A stretch of 42,836 nt of DNA, taken from positions 1 through 42,836 of the forward strand of contig JASMLP010000208.1 in assembly GCA_030748635.1 (NCBI GenBank), read 5' to 3'. Both the position numbers and the translations under genes were made by a program. The notes under the pieces were generated by a model. The model did no database searches, was not told the DNA's origin, and was given only the letters and a program-made list of their open reading frames with translations. This document shows positions 10,101 to 18,305 of the stretch, piece by piece; position 1 is the stretch's first letter; each line of letters opens with the position of its first letter. The DNA comes from Planctomycetota bacterium (lineage in GTDB: Bacteria; Planctomycetota; JACQVV01; JASMLP01).

Positions 10101-10422
10101 CATTGCTGGTCACCAGCACGGCTCGACTTCCCCCTACCCAGCCGGAGGGATAACTCACCGTACCAAAGTGGGTGAGACATTCCGGCGTTCCGCCACCGGA
10201 AGGAATGATGTAAATCTCCTGGTTTCCCTCCTCGCGCCCGGCAAACGCGATCCACTTCCCATCGGGCGAAAAACGAGGATAGATGGAGGGACCCCGGCCG
10301 TTAGTCAGCCGCTCTGCTCGACCCCCCTCAAGGGAAACCGTCCAGAGGTCGTCATCGGCAACAAAGACGAGCCTATTTTCGTGCAAAGTCGGAAATCTGT
10401 AGTATCCAAGATCTTGTGACAT
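7162..10422 (-). CDS. Tricorn protease homologue (S41 family)
   Basis: A 1086-residue protein with the whole tricorn layout: two N-terminal beta-propellers (about 1-300 and 310-650, with blades such as YPRFSPDGKWIAFAG and VAWSPDSRWIAYG), a helical C1 region (about 680-755), a PDZ domain (about 760-850) and an S41 serine-protease core. The catalytic residues are in place: Ser742-His743 in GTSHAY, nucleophile Ser966 in NEFAGSDGD, and a Glu in YGTEPD near 1029. In Thermoplasma tricorn these are Ser745, His746, Ser965 and Glu1023. The enzyme trims peptides downstream of larger proteases. No signal peptide is visible, so it should be cytoplasmic. A Pro/Ser/Lys-rich insert lies at about 524-549 and a basic tail at the C-terminus. 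The minus-strand membrane protein gene starts upstream, with a 71-base gap. Confidence 0.93.
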   Translation of the reverse strand: MSQDLGYYRFPTLHENRLVFVADDDLWTVSLEGGRAERLTNGRGPSIYPRFSPDGKWIAFAGREEGNQEIYIIPSGGGTPECLTHFGTVSYPSGWVGGSRAVLVTSNVGQPFPQNHHIYEVPRNGTPFRQLPLGPAREVAKAPRGSGVVIARNSQDLARWKRYRGGTAGNLWIDPTGKGRWKPLIELPGNLAAPMWIGRRIYFLSDHEGFGNLYSCLTSGKDLCRHTDHQDFYARFPSTDGSRIVYHAGADIYLFDPEGGAKGRSRRVSIEVTGPRTQTRRRFISGGRHLEDFDLHPEGHSICVTMRGRIATMGLWEGPSVIRSSLEPGSGRCRLGRWLSDGKTVIAVTDRYGEESLIQMPSGGPESRIRLRKSIGRATGLWVAPSLQKNLVALTNHRNELLLIDLKTQKTRQIDKSEHGAMIGVAWSPDSRWIAYGFRKTSRSCCLKLFSVSSGKKVELTTGDFRDCAPSFDPSGKYLFFNSFRQFDPVYDHQVFDLGFPRGARPHVILLQKNLASPFLPVSRAPQSPLPPSPSLLPSKIPSKEKKKKIVKIDLDGIQDRILAFPIADGRYAQVIGISGKMMYTIFPIDGALKGKELGSFAPPRASLFLYNFGEQKSEVLMRDLSSVRISADAKTMAVGCGRRIRVLGAGRKPDKSSAKAGRVSGWIDLTRLRIPIDPVVEWKQMFAEAWRLQRDQFWTENMSGVDWDRVRDLYAPLVDRVATRAEFSDLLWEMQGELGTSHAYELGGDYRPTPGYFHGFLGANFKYEPKAKAWIVERMIRGDAWNNMASSSLLAPGLGVRDGDQILEVAGRKTSRKVSPRECLLHMAGQEIEIVVRTGSRGKKRRVVVKTLRGEFTLRYREWVETNRQYVHQVSQGRVGYLHIPDMGPRGYSEFHRYFPSEMDHEGLIVDVRWNGGGHVSPLLLEKLLRRRVGYDISRWSSPDPYPLESPSGPMAALTNEFAGSDGDIFSHCFKLYGLGPLIGKRTWGGVIGIFPRHSLVDGTVTTQPEFSFWFEDVGWGVENYGTEPDIEVETLPQDHVAGKDPQLDCAIKEVLNQLPKRKPRKMKFEKRPDRGAPKLPRKRR

Positions 10423-10493
10423 GCAGAGATTGTCCGACGAGAACTCTCGATTGACAAGAGTTCATCGGGAGATTCACACGAAGACCTGAAAAG

Positions 10494-11513
10494 TCACCTT
10501 GGACGAATCGCTTCAAAGTATCTTCGGATAATTTCCTTCTCTTCTTGCCCGAGACGATCCGAGCGGAGTGTTTCTTCGGCCATTTTTTGAAAATGTCGAT
10601 GAAGTTCCTTCGCCTCACTCGTACCGAACCCCGGCGCCGTGCCGGGTCCGGACCGACTCTCCCGTACCCGAGCGCGTATGCGCGCAGCCTCTCCCGGTCC
10701 CAGAAGCGAAGAAAGCGACACCTGGAACAGTTCGGATCGATGTCGCGTCGGATCTTCGAAAAGGTGTTCTCCCACTCTTCGAGCCGGGTGATCTCTTCCG
10801 CCTGAAGGAGGCTGATTGGGTGTCGAATTTTTTGGGGGGGAAGGCTTCTTTTGAGGTGAATTTGAGGAAGATTCTGACGGATTATTTCCTGCAGATTTCT
10901 GTGGAGGCGAAGTCCGCGGTGGCTGTTGGTTCACCCGTTTTTCGTCCTTGGGTTTGGAAAGAGAACCCGACGAATTCAGCGAGACGACACTATTTTTACC
11001 TGGCGGAATTGCAAGCGAATGAGACTCTTGAACCGATTCGATCACTGGTCGAGGTTCTCCGAAAATGGATCCAACCCCTACTAGTAACGCCAATCCCAAA
11101 AACCCGAACCAAGGGCGCGGAGCGCGTCGCCAGGCAAGATGACCTTTTTGTTGAAGAACCCCGACGGCCCCCTTTTCAAGAGCAGAAACAGCGGCATCAG
11201 ACGCGGAATAGAGAGTCGAGACTTCGAGTGCCGTCACCACTTTCTCCTGGGATCCCAGGCGCTGATCGATCACCAGAGCACACTCTTCCCTCCCCGGCGA
11301 GCGGACCACCAGCCAGAAAATCCATATCAACCCCGCCCCACCGAGAGAAAGCCAAATCGAAAAATGAAACTGGGCTCCGAAAACGGTCATCAAAAGAGAG
11401 GTAACTGCCCAGAAACCCACCATCCGATCTATCCCCTCGAAAAACCGATACCATCTTTCTCGTCGGACGAACTGTTCGACCCGGTCTGCCAGATTGAATC
11501 TATTTTTCTCCAT
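10494..11513 (-). CDS. Membrane protein with a Pro/Ser-rich linker
   Basis: A 339-residue protein I cannot name. There are two hydrophobic segments near 35-70 (FWAVTSLLMTVFG and IWLSLGGAGLIWIFWLVV) and one near 135-150 (FGFLGLALLVGVGSIFG). They are followed by a long low-complexity stretch rich in Ser, Pro, Asn and Gln (about 180-245). The C-terminus is a charged helical domain ending in QEEKEIIRRYFEAIRPR. The N-terminal layout recalls the DUF4175-like membrane proteins often found near BatD/MoxR operons, but no such partners are seen here. It lies upstream of the tricorn gene on the same strand (71-base gap), so the two may be co-transcribed. Confidence 0.7.
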   Translation of the reverse strand: MEKNRFNLADRVEQFVRRERWYRFFEGIDRMVGFWAVTSLLMTVFGAQFHFSIWLSLGGAGLIWIFWLVVRSPGREECALVIDQRLGSQEKVVTALEVSTLYSASDAAVSALEKGAVGVLQQKGHLAWRRAPRPWFGFLGLALLVGVGSIFGEPRPVIESVQESHSLAIPPGKNSVVSLNSSGSLSKPKDEKRVNQQPPRTSPPQKSAGNNPSESSSNSPQKKPSPPKNSTPNQPPSGGRDHPARRVGEHLFEDPTRHRSELFQVSLSSLLGPGEAARIRARVRESRSGPGTAPGFGTSEAKELHRHFQKMAEETLRSDRLGQEEKEIIRRYFEAIRPR

Positions 11514-11587
11514 CCCTCTCTAATCCTGAATCAAAACGTCTTTTCTCTGGATGAGGACCAGTATAATGCCGTCTCCAAGGAAACCCC

Positions 11588-13069
11588 ATGACTAGCCTGT
11601 CCCCACAAACACTGATTGTCGCCACTCGCAATCCCCACAAGATCTCCGAGATCCGCGACATACTGGAACCGTTAGGGTATCGGGTTCAAAGTGCCGCCGA
11701 AGCGGGCTACGACCGAGAAATCGAGGAAACAGGGTCTACCTTCGCGGAAAACGCGGCCCTCAAGGCGAGTTCGGTTTCTCGCTCACTCGGTCTGGCAGTC
11801 TTGGCCGATGACAGCGGCCTCGAGGTCGATGCTCTCCAAGGAGCGCCCGGGGTTCTCTCCGCGCGTTATGCCGGGGTCGAAGCTGACGATGCGGCGAATA
11901 ACCGCCTACTTCTGGAAAATCTCGGGAATCTATCGGAAGAAAAACGGTCAGCCCGTTTTCATTGTTCCATGGTTTTGACCCGACCCGATGGAAGCATCCA
12001 CGCCTCGGTCTCCGGCACTCACGAAGGAGTCGTTCTGAGGGAAGCTCGAGGTTCGAGCGGCTTCGGCTACGACCCCCTCTTTTACAGCCCCGAACTGGGG
12101 AAAACCTTTGCCGAGGCGACCCCCGAAGAAAAAAACCGTCTAAGCCACCGATCTCGAGCCCTTCAAAGCCTTTCTTCTCAGCTTTCTTCCCGAGTCCTCC
12201 CGTTCTCGGATCGTCTGACTCACACCCTCTCCCGCACAAAATCACCCATCCTTCTGGGACTGGACCCTCATCCGGAACTGCTTCCAAGCCCGTTTGCGAA
12301 TGGAGGAGCCTCTTCCCTGCTTGACTGGGGAAAAGCGGTCATCGGGGTGGCCAAAAACCTCGTCCCCGCGATCAAAATCCAGATGGCTCACTATGAATGC
12401 TGGGGAGGAGCGGGACTCGATGCCTGCATCGAAACCGCCCTCTTTGCCCAGGAGCAAGGCCTTCTGGTGATCGCCGATGGAAAGCGAGGGGATATCGGAG
12501 CCACCGCTCGCTCGTACGCTCAGCACCTTGAATGGGCGGACGCGTTGACTGTCCACCCCTATCTCGGAACCGACTCCATGACTCCGTTCATCGATCGATG
12601 TCGTAATTCCGGGTCGGGCCTATTCGTGCTGGTAAGAACCAGCAACCCTTCAGCGTCAGAAATCCAGGATTGCCTCACCGAGTCAGGAAGCCCGGTCTAT
12701 GAAACCGCCGCGGGTCTTGTGAAGCGGTGGGGTTCTGATCTCATCGGAAAATCGGGCTACAGTTCCATCGGCGCGGTGGCGGGAGCAACCCAACCCGAAC
12801 ATCTTGCACGAATCCGCTCTCTTCTTCCCCAGTCCCCGCTTCTCGTACCGGGATACGGTGCCCAGGGAGGCTCGGCACGAGATGTACTCCCCGCCTTCGA
12901 CTCTTCCGGCGGTGGCGCGCTCATCGCGGCCAGTCGCTCGCTCACCTTTGCCTATAAGTCAGACCATTCCTCAACTTCCGATTCCGGATGGGAACTCGCT
13001 CTCGAGTCCGCCATTCGTAGCATGTCCGAGGATCTGGCCTGTATTCTTTCGTCGAAGAAATCGTCATGA
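11588..13069 (+). CDS. rdgB-pyrF: Fusion of RdgB/HAM1 pyrophosphatase and OMP decarboxylase
   Basis: A 493-residue two-enzyme protein. Residues 8-200 are a full RdgB/HAM1 nucleotidase that removes dITP/XTP from the nucleotide pool: VATRNPHK at 11-18, DDSG at 74-77, SGFGYDPLF at 157-165 and LSHR at 185-188. Residues about 205-490 are an orotidine-5'-phosphate decarboxylase, the last step of UMP synthesis: the catalytic segment ADGKRGDIGATA at 296-307, Lys263 in AIKIQ, and the phosphate-binding VPGYGAQGG at 420-428. The wording around DGKRGDIG is that of the longer PyrF type 2. The join at about 200-207 has no stop or frame shift, and both halves keep their motifs, so both are probably active. 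The start has AAGGA 8 bases upstream. The gene overlaps the glycosyltransferase gene by 4 bases. Confidence 0.93.
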   Translation: MTSLSPQTLIVATRNPHKISEIRDILEPLGYRVQSAAEAGYDREIEETGSTFAENAALKASSVSRSLGLAVLADDSGLEVDALQGAPGVLSARYAGVEADDAANNRLLLENLGNLSEEKRSARFHCSMVLTRPDGSIHASVSGTHEGVVLREARGSSGFGYDPLFYSPELGKTFAEATPEEKNRLSHRSRALQSLSSQLSSRVLPFSDRLTHTLSRTKSPILLGLDPHPELLPSPFANGGASSLLDWGKAVIGVAKNLVPAIKIQMAHYECWGGAGLDACIETALFAQEQGLLVIADGKRGDIGATARSYAQHLEWADALTVHPYLGTDSMTPFIDRCRNSGSGLFVLVRTSNPSASEIQDCLTESGSPVYETAAGLVKRWGSDLIGKSGYSSIGAVAGATQPEHLARIRSLLPQSPLLVPGYGAQGGSARDVLPAFDSSGGGALIAASRSLTFAYKSDHSSTSDSGWELALESAIRSMSEDLACILSSKKSS

Positions 13070-13779
13070 AACGGCGACTTGTTCTCCCAACTTACGACGA
13101 AGCCAACAACCTCCCCCTCGTCGTTGATCGAGTGCTTGCCCTCCCCGAGGAATTCGAGATTCTCGTCGTCGATGACGATTCACCCGATGGAACTGGACGT
13201 GTCGCCAATCAACTCCAAAATCGGTATCCCCAGAGAGTCCAAGTGCTTCACCGAAAGAACCGTCGTGGACTGGGAACAGCCTATGTAGAGGGTTTTCTCC
13301 TCTCGCTCCAGGAGGGATACGACCAACTCTTTCAGATGGACTGCGACCTTTCCCATCGCCCCGAAGACCTCTCTCGGTTGGCCAGCAAATTGGACACCTT
13401 CGACGTGGTTCTTGGAAGCCGATATATTCCTGGTGGATCGGTCCAAGGATGGGCTTATCCGCGACGGATCATTTCTCGATTCGGTTCTCTTTATGCCCGA
13501 ACCCTACTCAAACTTTCCGTTCACGACGCAACAGGAGGGTTTCGCGCGTTTCGACGAAACGCCCTCGAAACGATCGACCTGAAACAGATCGTCAGCCAGG
13601 GTTATGCGTTCCAGGTGGAAATCGCCTATCGAGCCCAGAGACGACAACTGGCGCTCACAGAAATCCCGATATGCTTCATCGAGCGAGAATCAGGCCAGAG
13701 CAAGATGAACTTCGCGATCGCTCTCGAGGCGGCCTGGAAAATCCCCCTTCTGCCAAGAATCCTCCGTCAACAAAAGTGA
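13066..13779 (+). CDS. Polyprenol-phosphate mannosyltransferase-like GT2
   Basis: A 237-residue family 2 glycosyltransferase closest in pattern to dolichol-/polyprenol-phosphate mannose synthase. It has the nucleotide-binding start LPTYDEANNL, VVDDDSPDGT at 35-43, the DXD-type motif MDCDLSH (Asp92, Asp94), GSRYIPGG, and SGQSKMNF near the C-terminus. No C-terminal membrane domain is present, so it is the short catalytic form. It should load a sugar, probably mannose, from GDP-sugar onto a polyprenol phosphate at the inner face of the membrane. The start ATG overlaps the stop of the rdgB-pyrF gene (ATGA), so the two are translationally coupled, although their roles do not obviously connect. Confidence 0.88.
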   Translation: MKRRLVLPTYDEANNLPLVVDRVLALPEEFEILVVDDDSPDGTGRVANQLQNRYPQRVQVLHRKNRRGLGTAYVEGFLLSLQEGYDQLFQMDCDLSHRPEDLSRLASKLDTFDVVLGSRYIPGGSVQGWAYPRRIISRFGSLYARTLLKLSVHDATGGFRAFRRNALETIDLKQIVSQGYAFQVEIAYRAQRRQLALTEIPICFIERESGQSKMNFAIALEAAWKIPLLPRILRQQK

Positions 13780-13792
13780 TTTTCTCGAGTCT

Positions 13793-14503
13793 CTATCGAT
13801 CGATATCCAACAGGGCGCCTAAAATCTCGTCCCCGATTTTCAGAGAAATCAGATTCACTCGAAAATAGTTTGCATCCTCCAGAAGGCCCACATGCTCTTC
13901 GACCCAGTCCACATTGGATCCTTCCAGAAAACCTGACACCAACGTTCCCAGGCCGTTCTGTCCGGGAGTCCCCTGCACCGTCTGACCTGTCGATGGGCCA
14001 GGCACGAGACGATTTCCTCCTTCCTGAACCAATCCCTGTGGATTCTCAACCGAAACCAGTTCTATGCGACCCACCTCTTGTTCGGTCCCGCCCGCTCCCA
14101 GAGCCGTCACTCTTCCGTCCCCTCCGATGGCAAGCGTCGAAGTTCCCTCCGGAACCTGAACCAAAGGCGTCAGAGAAGCCCCCTGCGCGTCCACCAACGT
14201 ACCTTCGGAATCGACGGAAAAGGATCCGGTTCGGGTCAACCGAACACCCTCCGGTGTCTGAAGTCGAAAAAAACCGTCTCCCCGGATCGCCAGGTCGATT
14301 GTTGAATTCGTTTTTTGAAAAAGCCCCTCGCGAGGGTTACCACGCGTAGCTGCCACCCGAGTACCGCCACCGGCGACTGTTCCCTGTTCGACACGTTGGG
14401 CGCGAAACCCCGGAGTCAAAGCGTTCGCCAAATTGTTTGAACGAACCCCCATTCGTTGACCGGCAGCACGAAGAGCGCTCGTTGAGGTCGAAAGTTCCGT
14501 CAC
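13793..14503 (-). CDS. Flagellar basal-body rod/hook protein, FlgF/FlgG type
   Basis: A 236-residue protein of the FlgE/FlgF/FlgG family. The N-terminus has the rod motif ALRAAGQRMGVRSNNLANALTPGF. The middle has the conserved stretch GDGFFRLQTPEG with RTGSFSVDSEGTLVDAQG. The C-terminus SNVDWVEEHVGLLEDANYF is the rod-family end. It should be exported by the flagellar system and build the distal rod or a rod-hook junction. Start is GTG at 14501-14503, with AGAGGA close upstream; an ATG 10 bases before it is out of frame. No other flagellar gene is in the window, so it is separated from the main cluster. The Gly/Thr-rich middle is shorter than in typical FlgG. FlgF and FlgG cannot be told apart here. 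Confidence 0.85.
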   Translation of the reverse strand: MTELSTSTSALRAAGQRMGVRSNNLANALTPGFRAQRVEQGTVAGGGTRVAATRGNPREGLFQKTNSTIDLAIRGDGFFRLQTPEGVRLTRTGSFSVDSEGTLVDAQGASLTPLVQVPEGTSTLAIGGDGRVTALGAGGTEQEVGRIELVSVENPQGLVQEGGNRLVPGPSTGQTVQGTPGQNGLGTLVSGFLEGSNVDWVEEHVGLLEDANYFRVNLISLKIGDEILGALLDIDR

Positions 14504-14615
14504 TCTGCATCCTCTGACATTGACATACCGTTTTTAGTAGCACCTTTTCTCGACGTACCCATTTTATGATACCTTCATTCATACCCATTCGACCAATTCT
14601 TGAAACAAACTCATC

Positions 14616-15401
14616 ATGATCCAGCAGGAAGAAGAACGATTTCTCGCCATGGGACGAAGACTCGGCTTCCTCTCAGAAGCCCAGATCGCGCAGGCTCGCA
14701 GTCTTTCTCTTCAGAGTTCTCGCAAACAAAAGACCCCCATGCCCTTTCTGCTCTTGGAAATGGGCCATCTGGATACCGAGCAGATCGATCGTATTCTGGA
14801 GGAACTCATCCGATGGGTCGATGCCACCGTAGAGCGAGCGGATCAGCTTCGGACCGACCGACAATACACCCGAGCCATCAAAAAGTACTCCAAGGTTCTC
14901 CAAGCCCAGCCCGAACGAGAACATGCCTACTGGCACCGAGCCCATGCCTGTGTCCAGATCAAGCACTTCGAAGAAGCGCTTGCGGATTACAATCGGCTCC
15001 TTGAAATCTCCGACAAACAAGCGCTGGCATTCAATCGGCGAGGTCTCGTTCTGTTCTGCCTTGGACGGGTCGATGAAGCCATCGATTCTCAAAACCAGGC
15101 GATCGAACTCAACTCCAAGATGGCCCAGGCCTACTTTGACCGGGGCACGTGTTTTCATCGAAAAAAATCGTTTCAGAATGCGATTCAGGATTACACCGAA
15201 GCGATTCAACTCGATGACCAATACATAGAAGCCTTCAACAACCGGGCCATTGCATACCTGATGTGTCGCCAGACTGAAAACTCTCGCAACGACTGGAATA
15301 AAGCCATCGAAATCGATAACCGACGCAGCACTATTCGTCATAACCTAACGGTCCTTTTGAAGAAACTTGGCGGCAAAGGACCGGGCGACAGTCCGGGCTG
15401 A
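14616..15401 (+). CDS. MshEN-like domain plus TPR protein
   Basis: A 261-residue cytoplasmic protein. Residues about 5-65 form a small helical domain of the type ERFLAMGRRLGFLS then LLLEMGHLDTEQIDRIL, the two-helix LGxLL...GxLT pattern seen at the N-terminus of GspE/PilB/MshE ATPases. From about 70 to 250 there are five TPR units (for example AYWHRAHACVQIKHFEEALADYNRLLEI and AYFDRGTCFHRKKSFQNAIQDYTEAIQL). It is likely a scaffold. The stop is 6 bases before the RND exporter start, in the same reading frame. The same small domain recurs at 19560 and 33892. Confidence 0.8.
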   Translation: MIQQEEERFLAMGRRLGFLSEAQIAQARSLSLQSSRKQKTPMPFLLLEMGHLDTEQIDRILEELIRWVDATVERADQLRTDRQYTRAIKKYSKVLQAQPEREHAYWHRAHACVQIKHFEEALADYNRLLEISDKQALAFNRRGLVLFCLGRVDEAIDSQNQAIELNSKMAQAYFDRGTCFHRKKSFQNAIQDYTEAIQLDDQYIEAFNNRAIAYLMCRQTENSRNDWNKAIEIDNRRSTIRHNLTVLLKKLGGKGPGDSPG

Positions 15402-15407
15402 GATCCG

Positions 15408-17786
15408 TTGGATCAACACTCGACTCCACCGGATCGTCGTATCGATCAGTTCCTTCAACCGGTTCTCTGGGCGCATGCTCGACGGGTCATGCGTTTTCGT
15501 TTCTGGATCCTTGTACTGACCGCCTTGTTGGCCCTTCCCGCTTTGCTTGCAACCGTTGGGTGGATCCGATTCGAAAACAGTCTTGAAGTCTGGTTTTCAC
15601 CCGATGATCCAGCGATGGTTCGCTACAAAGAATTCATCGACTGTTTCGGTGGAGATGAGTTCTACGGAGTCGCATTCGAGCACCCCGAACCCCTCAGCCT
15701 CTCTGCGCTCCTCCTGGTCGACGAGCTTTCAAAAACGCTCGAACAGATACCCCATACCACAGGAGTCCTTTCACCTACTTCGATCGCCCGAAAAATGGCC
15801 AAACAAGGTCTCTCGCTGCCGTTCGATCTAGATTCCGTCCTCTCCAAAAAGCAACCGATCGAACCTTTGAGTCACTGGATTCGAACCTACCCTCCCGCAG
15901 GAAAGATCTTCGTGAATGAAACCGAAGGTTCCCTCCTGGTAGTCGGTGGACTCCCCAAGTTATCCATCCAAGAGAAGCATGAGGTTGCCACCGAAATTGA
16001 AACCGCCCTGGAATCCCTGGGGAATCGCAATCATACCCGTTTCTACAGCGCGGGAACCCCGCTACTCGATACTGCTTTCGACCTTCGTACCCAACGGGAT
16101 ACTTTTATTTTTCTGCCCGCGATCACTTTTGTGATCATCTGTTTCCTCCTGGGAATCTTTCGTCGACTCAGCCTCGTCTTTCTTGGATTACTCGTCATCG
16201 GTATTTCTTTTTGTATCTCCGTCGGTCTCTATAACTTTCAAGGCAACACATTCAACGTATCAACGGGCATACTTCCACCGCTTATTCTCGCCATCACTGT
16301 GGCCTATTCGGTTCACATCATGGTTCATTACCAGGAAGAACTTTCTCGGGGTCTTTCCCAAAGGAAAGCCCTAGAAGCCACGATTGTTCACATGTGGGAA
16401 CCGTGTCTATTTACCAGCCTGACCACCATGGCTGGATTTCTTTCCTTCATCTTCATGGACGTATCCGCCATCCGGTCGGTCGGAATCTATACCGCGGTCG
16501 GGATCGGATCCGCTTTCGTTCTCTCGACCACATTTTTGCCCGCCGCTCTTAGCTACTTGAAGCCTCCCAAAATTCCGGAGCCGGGAAATTCCTTACTGCA
16601 ATCCGCTGATTTTTTCCTGGGAGGCCTCCTCGAACATCTCGCTCGATGGAATCAACGATTTCGCTGGCCACTTTTCCTGGGAATGTTTCCGGTGGCAATT
16701 CTCAGTTTCCTGGGAATACTTCGACTCGATTCCCAAACGTACGGACTCGAGTTCTTCAAGCACTCCGATCCCATCCACCAGGGATATACATTCATCGAAA
16801 AAAACTTTGGCGGAATCACGGCGCTCGAATTCGTGGCCCATGGGCCCCCAGGAACCTTCTATCGTCTCGACACCATCGAAACAATCGACGCCTGGTGCCA
16901 GAACAGCCTTGAAAACTACAAGGAAGTTACCGACGCCAGATCGATGAGCGACCTCGTGAAAGGGGCTCACCAAGCTGCCTCCAACTGGAACCCGGACCGC
17001 TACCTTCTTCCCGAAAACCCCTTCGTTTTCCAGGGCACCATGGCCTCGCTCAAGTCCCTGGCAGGAAAAGAGCTTACGCAATATCTGGGTCCTCGAGGCG
17101 AGCGGACCCGAGCCACTCTGATCATCAAAGCTTCGGGAACCCAGCGGGTAACCCAAATCATACACGAGGTCCAAGAAGACCTTCAAAAACGGCTTGGGCC
17201 TGACATCGAAGTTTCTCGAACCGGAATCGTCCCTCTGTATATTTCGATGGATGTTCGGCTTCTGCGCAGTCAGATGATCAGTTTTTCGATCGCGTTCGGA
17301 GTTGTCTTCGTTCTCATGGCCTTACTCCTGAGAGATTTCAAACTCGCAACCATTTCCATGATCCCCAATCTTCTGCCGATCGTTGTCACACTAGGGCTGA
17401 TGGGGTGGGTAGGCATTCCGTTGGATGTAGCTACCATCATGATCGCTGGCGCAGCCTTAGGAATTTGTGTCGATGACACCATTCACTACCTGGCTCGTTA
17501 CGCGCGTGAACTGAAGAAAGACCTCGATCCTGTAGGAGCCATGCATCGCACCCATCGAACCGTAGGTCGCGCGCTGACATTTACCAGTCTGATTCTGTTC
17601 GCTGGATTTGGAACTCTGTGCTTAGGAAGTTTTATTCCCACGATCGCCTTGGGCTCTCTCACCGCGCTCACCATGGTTTTGGCTGTTCTAGGAGACCTGG
17701 TACTTCTTCCCGTCGTTCTCCTGATTCTCCGTCCATTCCGGTCCTCGCAACCGGATTCTCCCCAGACAAAAGAAATACCCCAGTGA
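15408..17786 (+). CDS. RND/MMPL-type exporter (HAE3-like)
   Basis: A 792-residue inner-membrane protein with the RND superfamily plan: one membrane helix near the N-terminus (about 32-50), a large outer loop, a five-helix block (about 220-385), another single helix near 420, a second outer loop and a final helix block (about 620-780). Typical segments are VAYSVHIMVHYQEE and CVDDTIHYLARYARE, the helix-4-like motifs of the HAE3/MMPL group. It should use the proton gradient to move lipids or hydrophobic molecules. The TTG start gives 27 extra residues; an in-frame ATG at about 15489 just before helix 1 is an alternative. It is clustered with the TPR gene before it and overlaps the GTG start of the next gene. 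Confidence 0.88.
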   Translation: MDQHSTPPDRRIDQFLQPVLWAHARRVMRFRFWILVLTALLALPALLATVGWIRFENSLEVWFSPDDPAMVRYKEFIDCFGGDEFYGVAFEHPEPLSLSALLLVDELSKTLEQIPHTTGVLSPTSIARKMAKQGLSLPFDLDSVLSKKQPIEPLSHWIRTYPPAGKIFVNETEGSLLVVGGLPKLSIQEKHEVATEIETALESLGNRNHTRFYSAGTPLLDTAFDLRTQRDTFIFLPAITFVIICFLLGIFRRLSLVFLGLLVIGISFCISVGLYNFQGNTFNVSTGILPPLILAITVAYSVHIMVHYQEELSRGLSQRKALEATIVHMWEPCLFTSLTTMAGFLSFIFMDVSAIRSVGIYTAVGIGSAFVLSTTFLPAALSYLKPPKIPEPGNSLLQSADFFLGGLLEHLARWNQRFRWPLFLGMFPVAILSFLGILRLDSQTYGLEFFKHSDPIHQGYTFIEKNFGGITALEFVAHGPPGTFYRLDTIETIDAWCQNSLENYKEVTDARSMSDLVKGAHQAASNWNPDRYLLPENPFVFQGTMASLKSLAGKELTQYLGPRGERTRATLIIKASGTQRVTQIIHEVQEDLQKRLGPDIEVSRTGIVPLYISMDVRLLRSQMISFSIAFGVVFVLMALLLRDFKLATISMIPNLLPIVVTLGLMGWVGIPLDVATIMIAGAALGICVDDTIHYLARYARELKKDLDPVGAMHRTHRTVGRALTFTSLILFAGFGTLCLGSFIPTIALGSLTALTMVLAVLGDLVLLPVVLLILRPFRSSQPDSPQTKEIPQ

Positions 17787-18271
17787 GTACCCGTTCGACC
17801 GATTGCTACCCGCTCCACCATGGCGCTCGCACTTCTTATCGATTTCTTGCTGTATTGCTACTGCTTACTGTGATTTTCAGTCCGTTCTTTTTCTGGCCAC
17901 TGATTCTTTCTTTCCGAGGTCGCATCGAATACGAAAACGATAAGATTCGGATTGTCGGACTGCGAACCCGAACCCTTCGATTTAGCGAATGGACTTCACT
18001 GGCTATCGTCCATTTTCCGGTCCAGTCCAGAGGGCTCGGCGGTCTGTTGCTGAACCTTCAAATAGCGGGATCTCAGGCCCTCCACCTCATGATTCGAGGT
18101 CCGGAATCGAAGACCTCTAGCATTTATCTATCCAGCTACGAACGTCATGAGGAGTTGCTGAAGCGTATTCGAGAACAAAACTCACACCTGGAATGCCCTC
18201 TTTTTGATGCCGATACGTATCGAACCGGTCGGAAGGGAACGGATGAAAACAACCCGCATGCCTCCGCCTGA
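17783..18271 (+). CDS. Small membrane protein, PH-like
   Basis: A 162-residue protein that starts at GTG 17783, overlapping the TGA of the exporter gene (GTGA), which is why I chose this start; the frame is open further upstream inside the exporter. It has a strong hydrophobic segment at about 20-45 (FLAVLLLLTVIFSPFFFWPLIL). After this come beta-strand-like stretches (IEYENDKIRIVGLRTRTLRF, LHLMIRGPESKTSSIYLSS), a pattern that recalls bacterial PH-like domains. The C-terminus is charged. It is probably a membrane partner of the exporter. I cannot assign a family firmly. Confidence 0.7.
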   Translation: MSTRSTDCYPLHHGARTSYRFLAVLLLLTVIFSPFFFWPLILSFRGRIEYENDKIRIVGLRTRTLRFSEWTSLAIVHFPVQSRGLGGLLLNLQIAGSQALHLMIRGPESKTSSIYLSSYERHEELLKRIREQNSHLECPLFDADTYRTGRKGTDENNPHASA

Positions 18272-18305
18272 TGATTTCTCTCGGCAGAATGTGTCGAGCC
18301 TTCTT

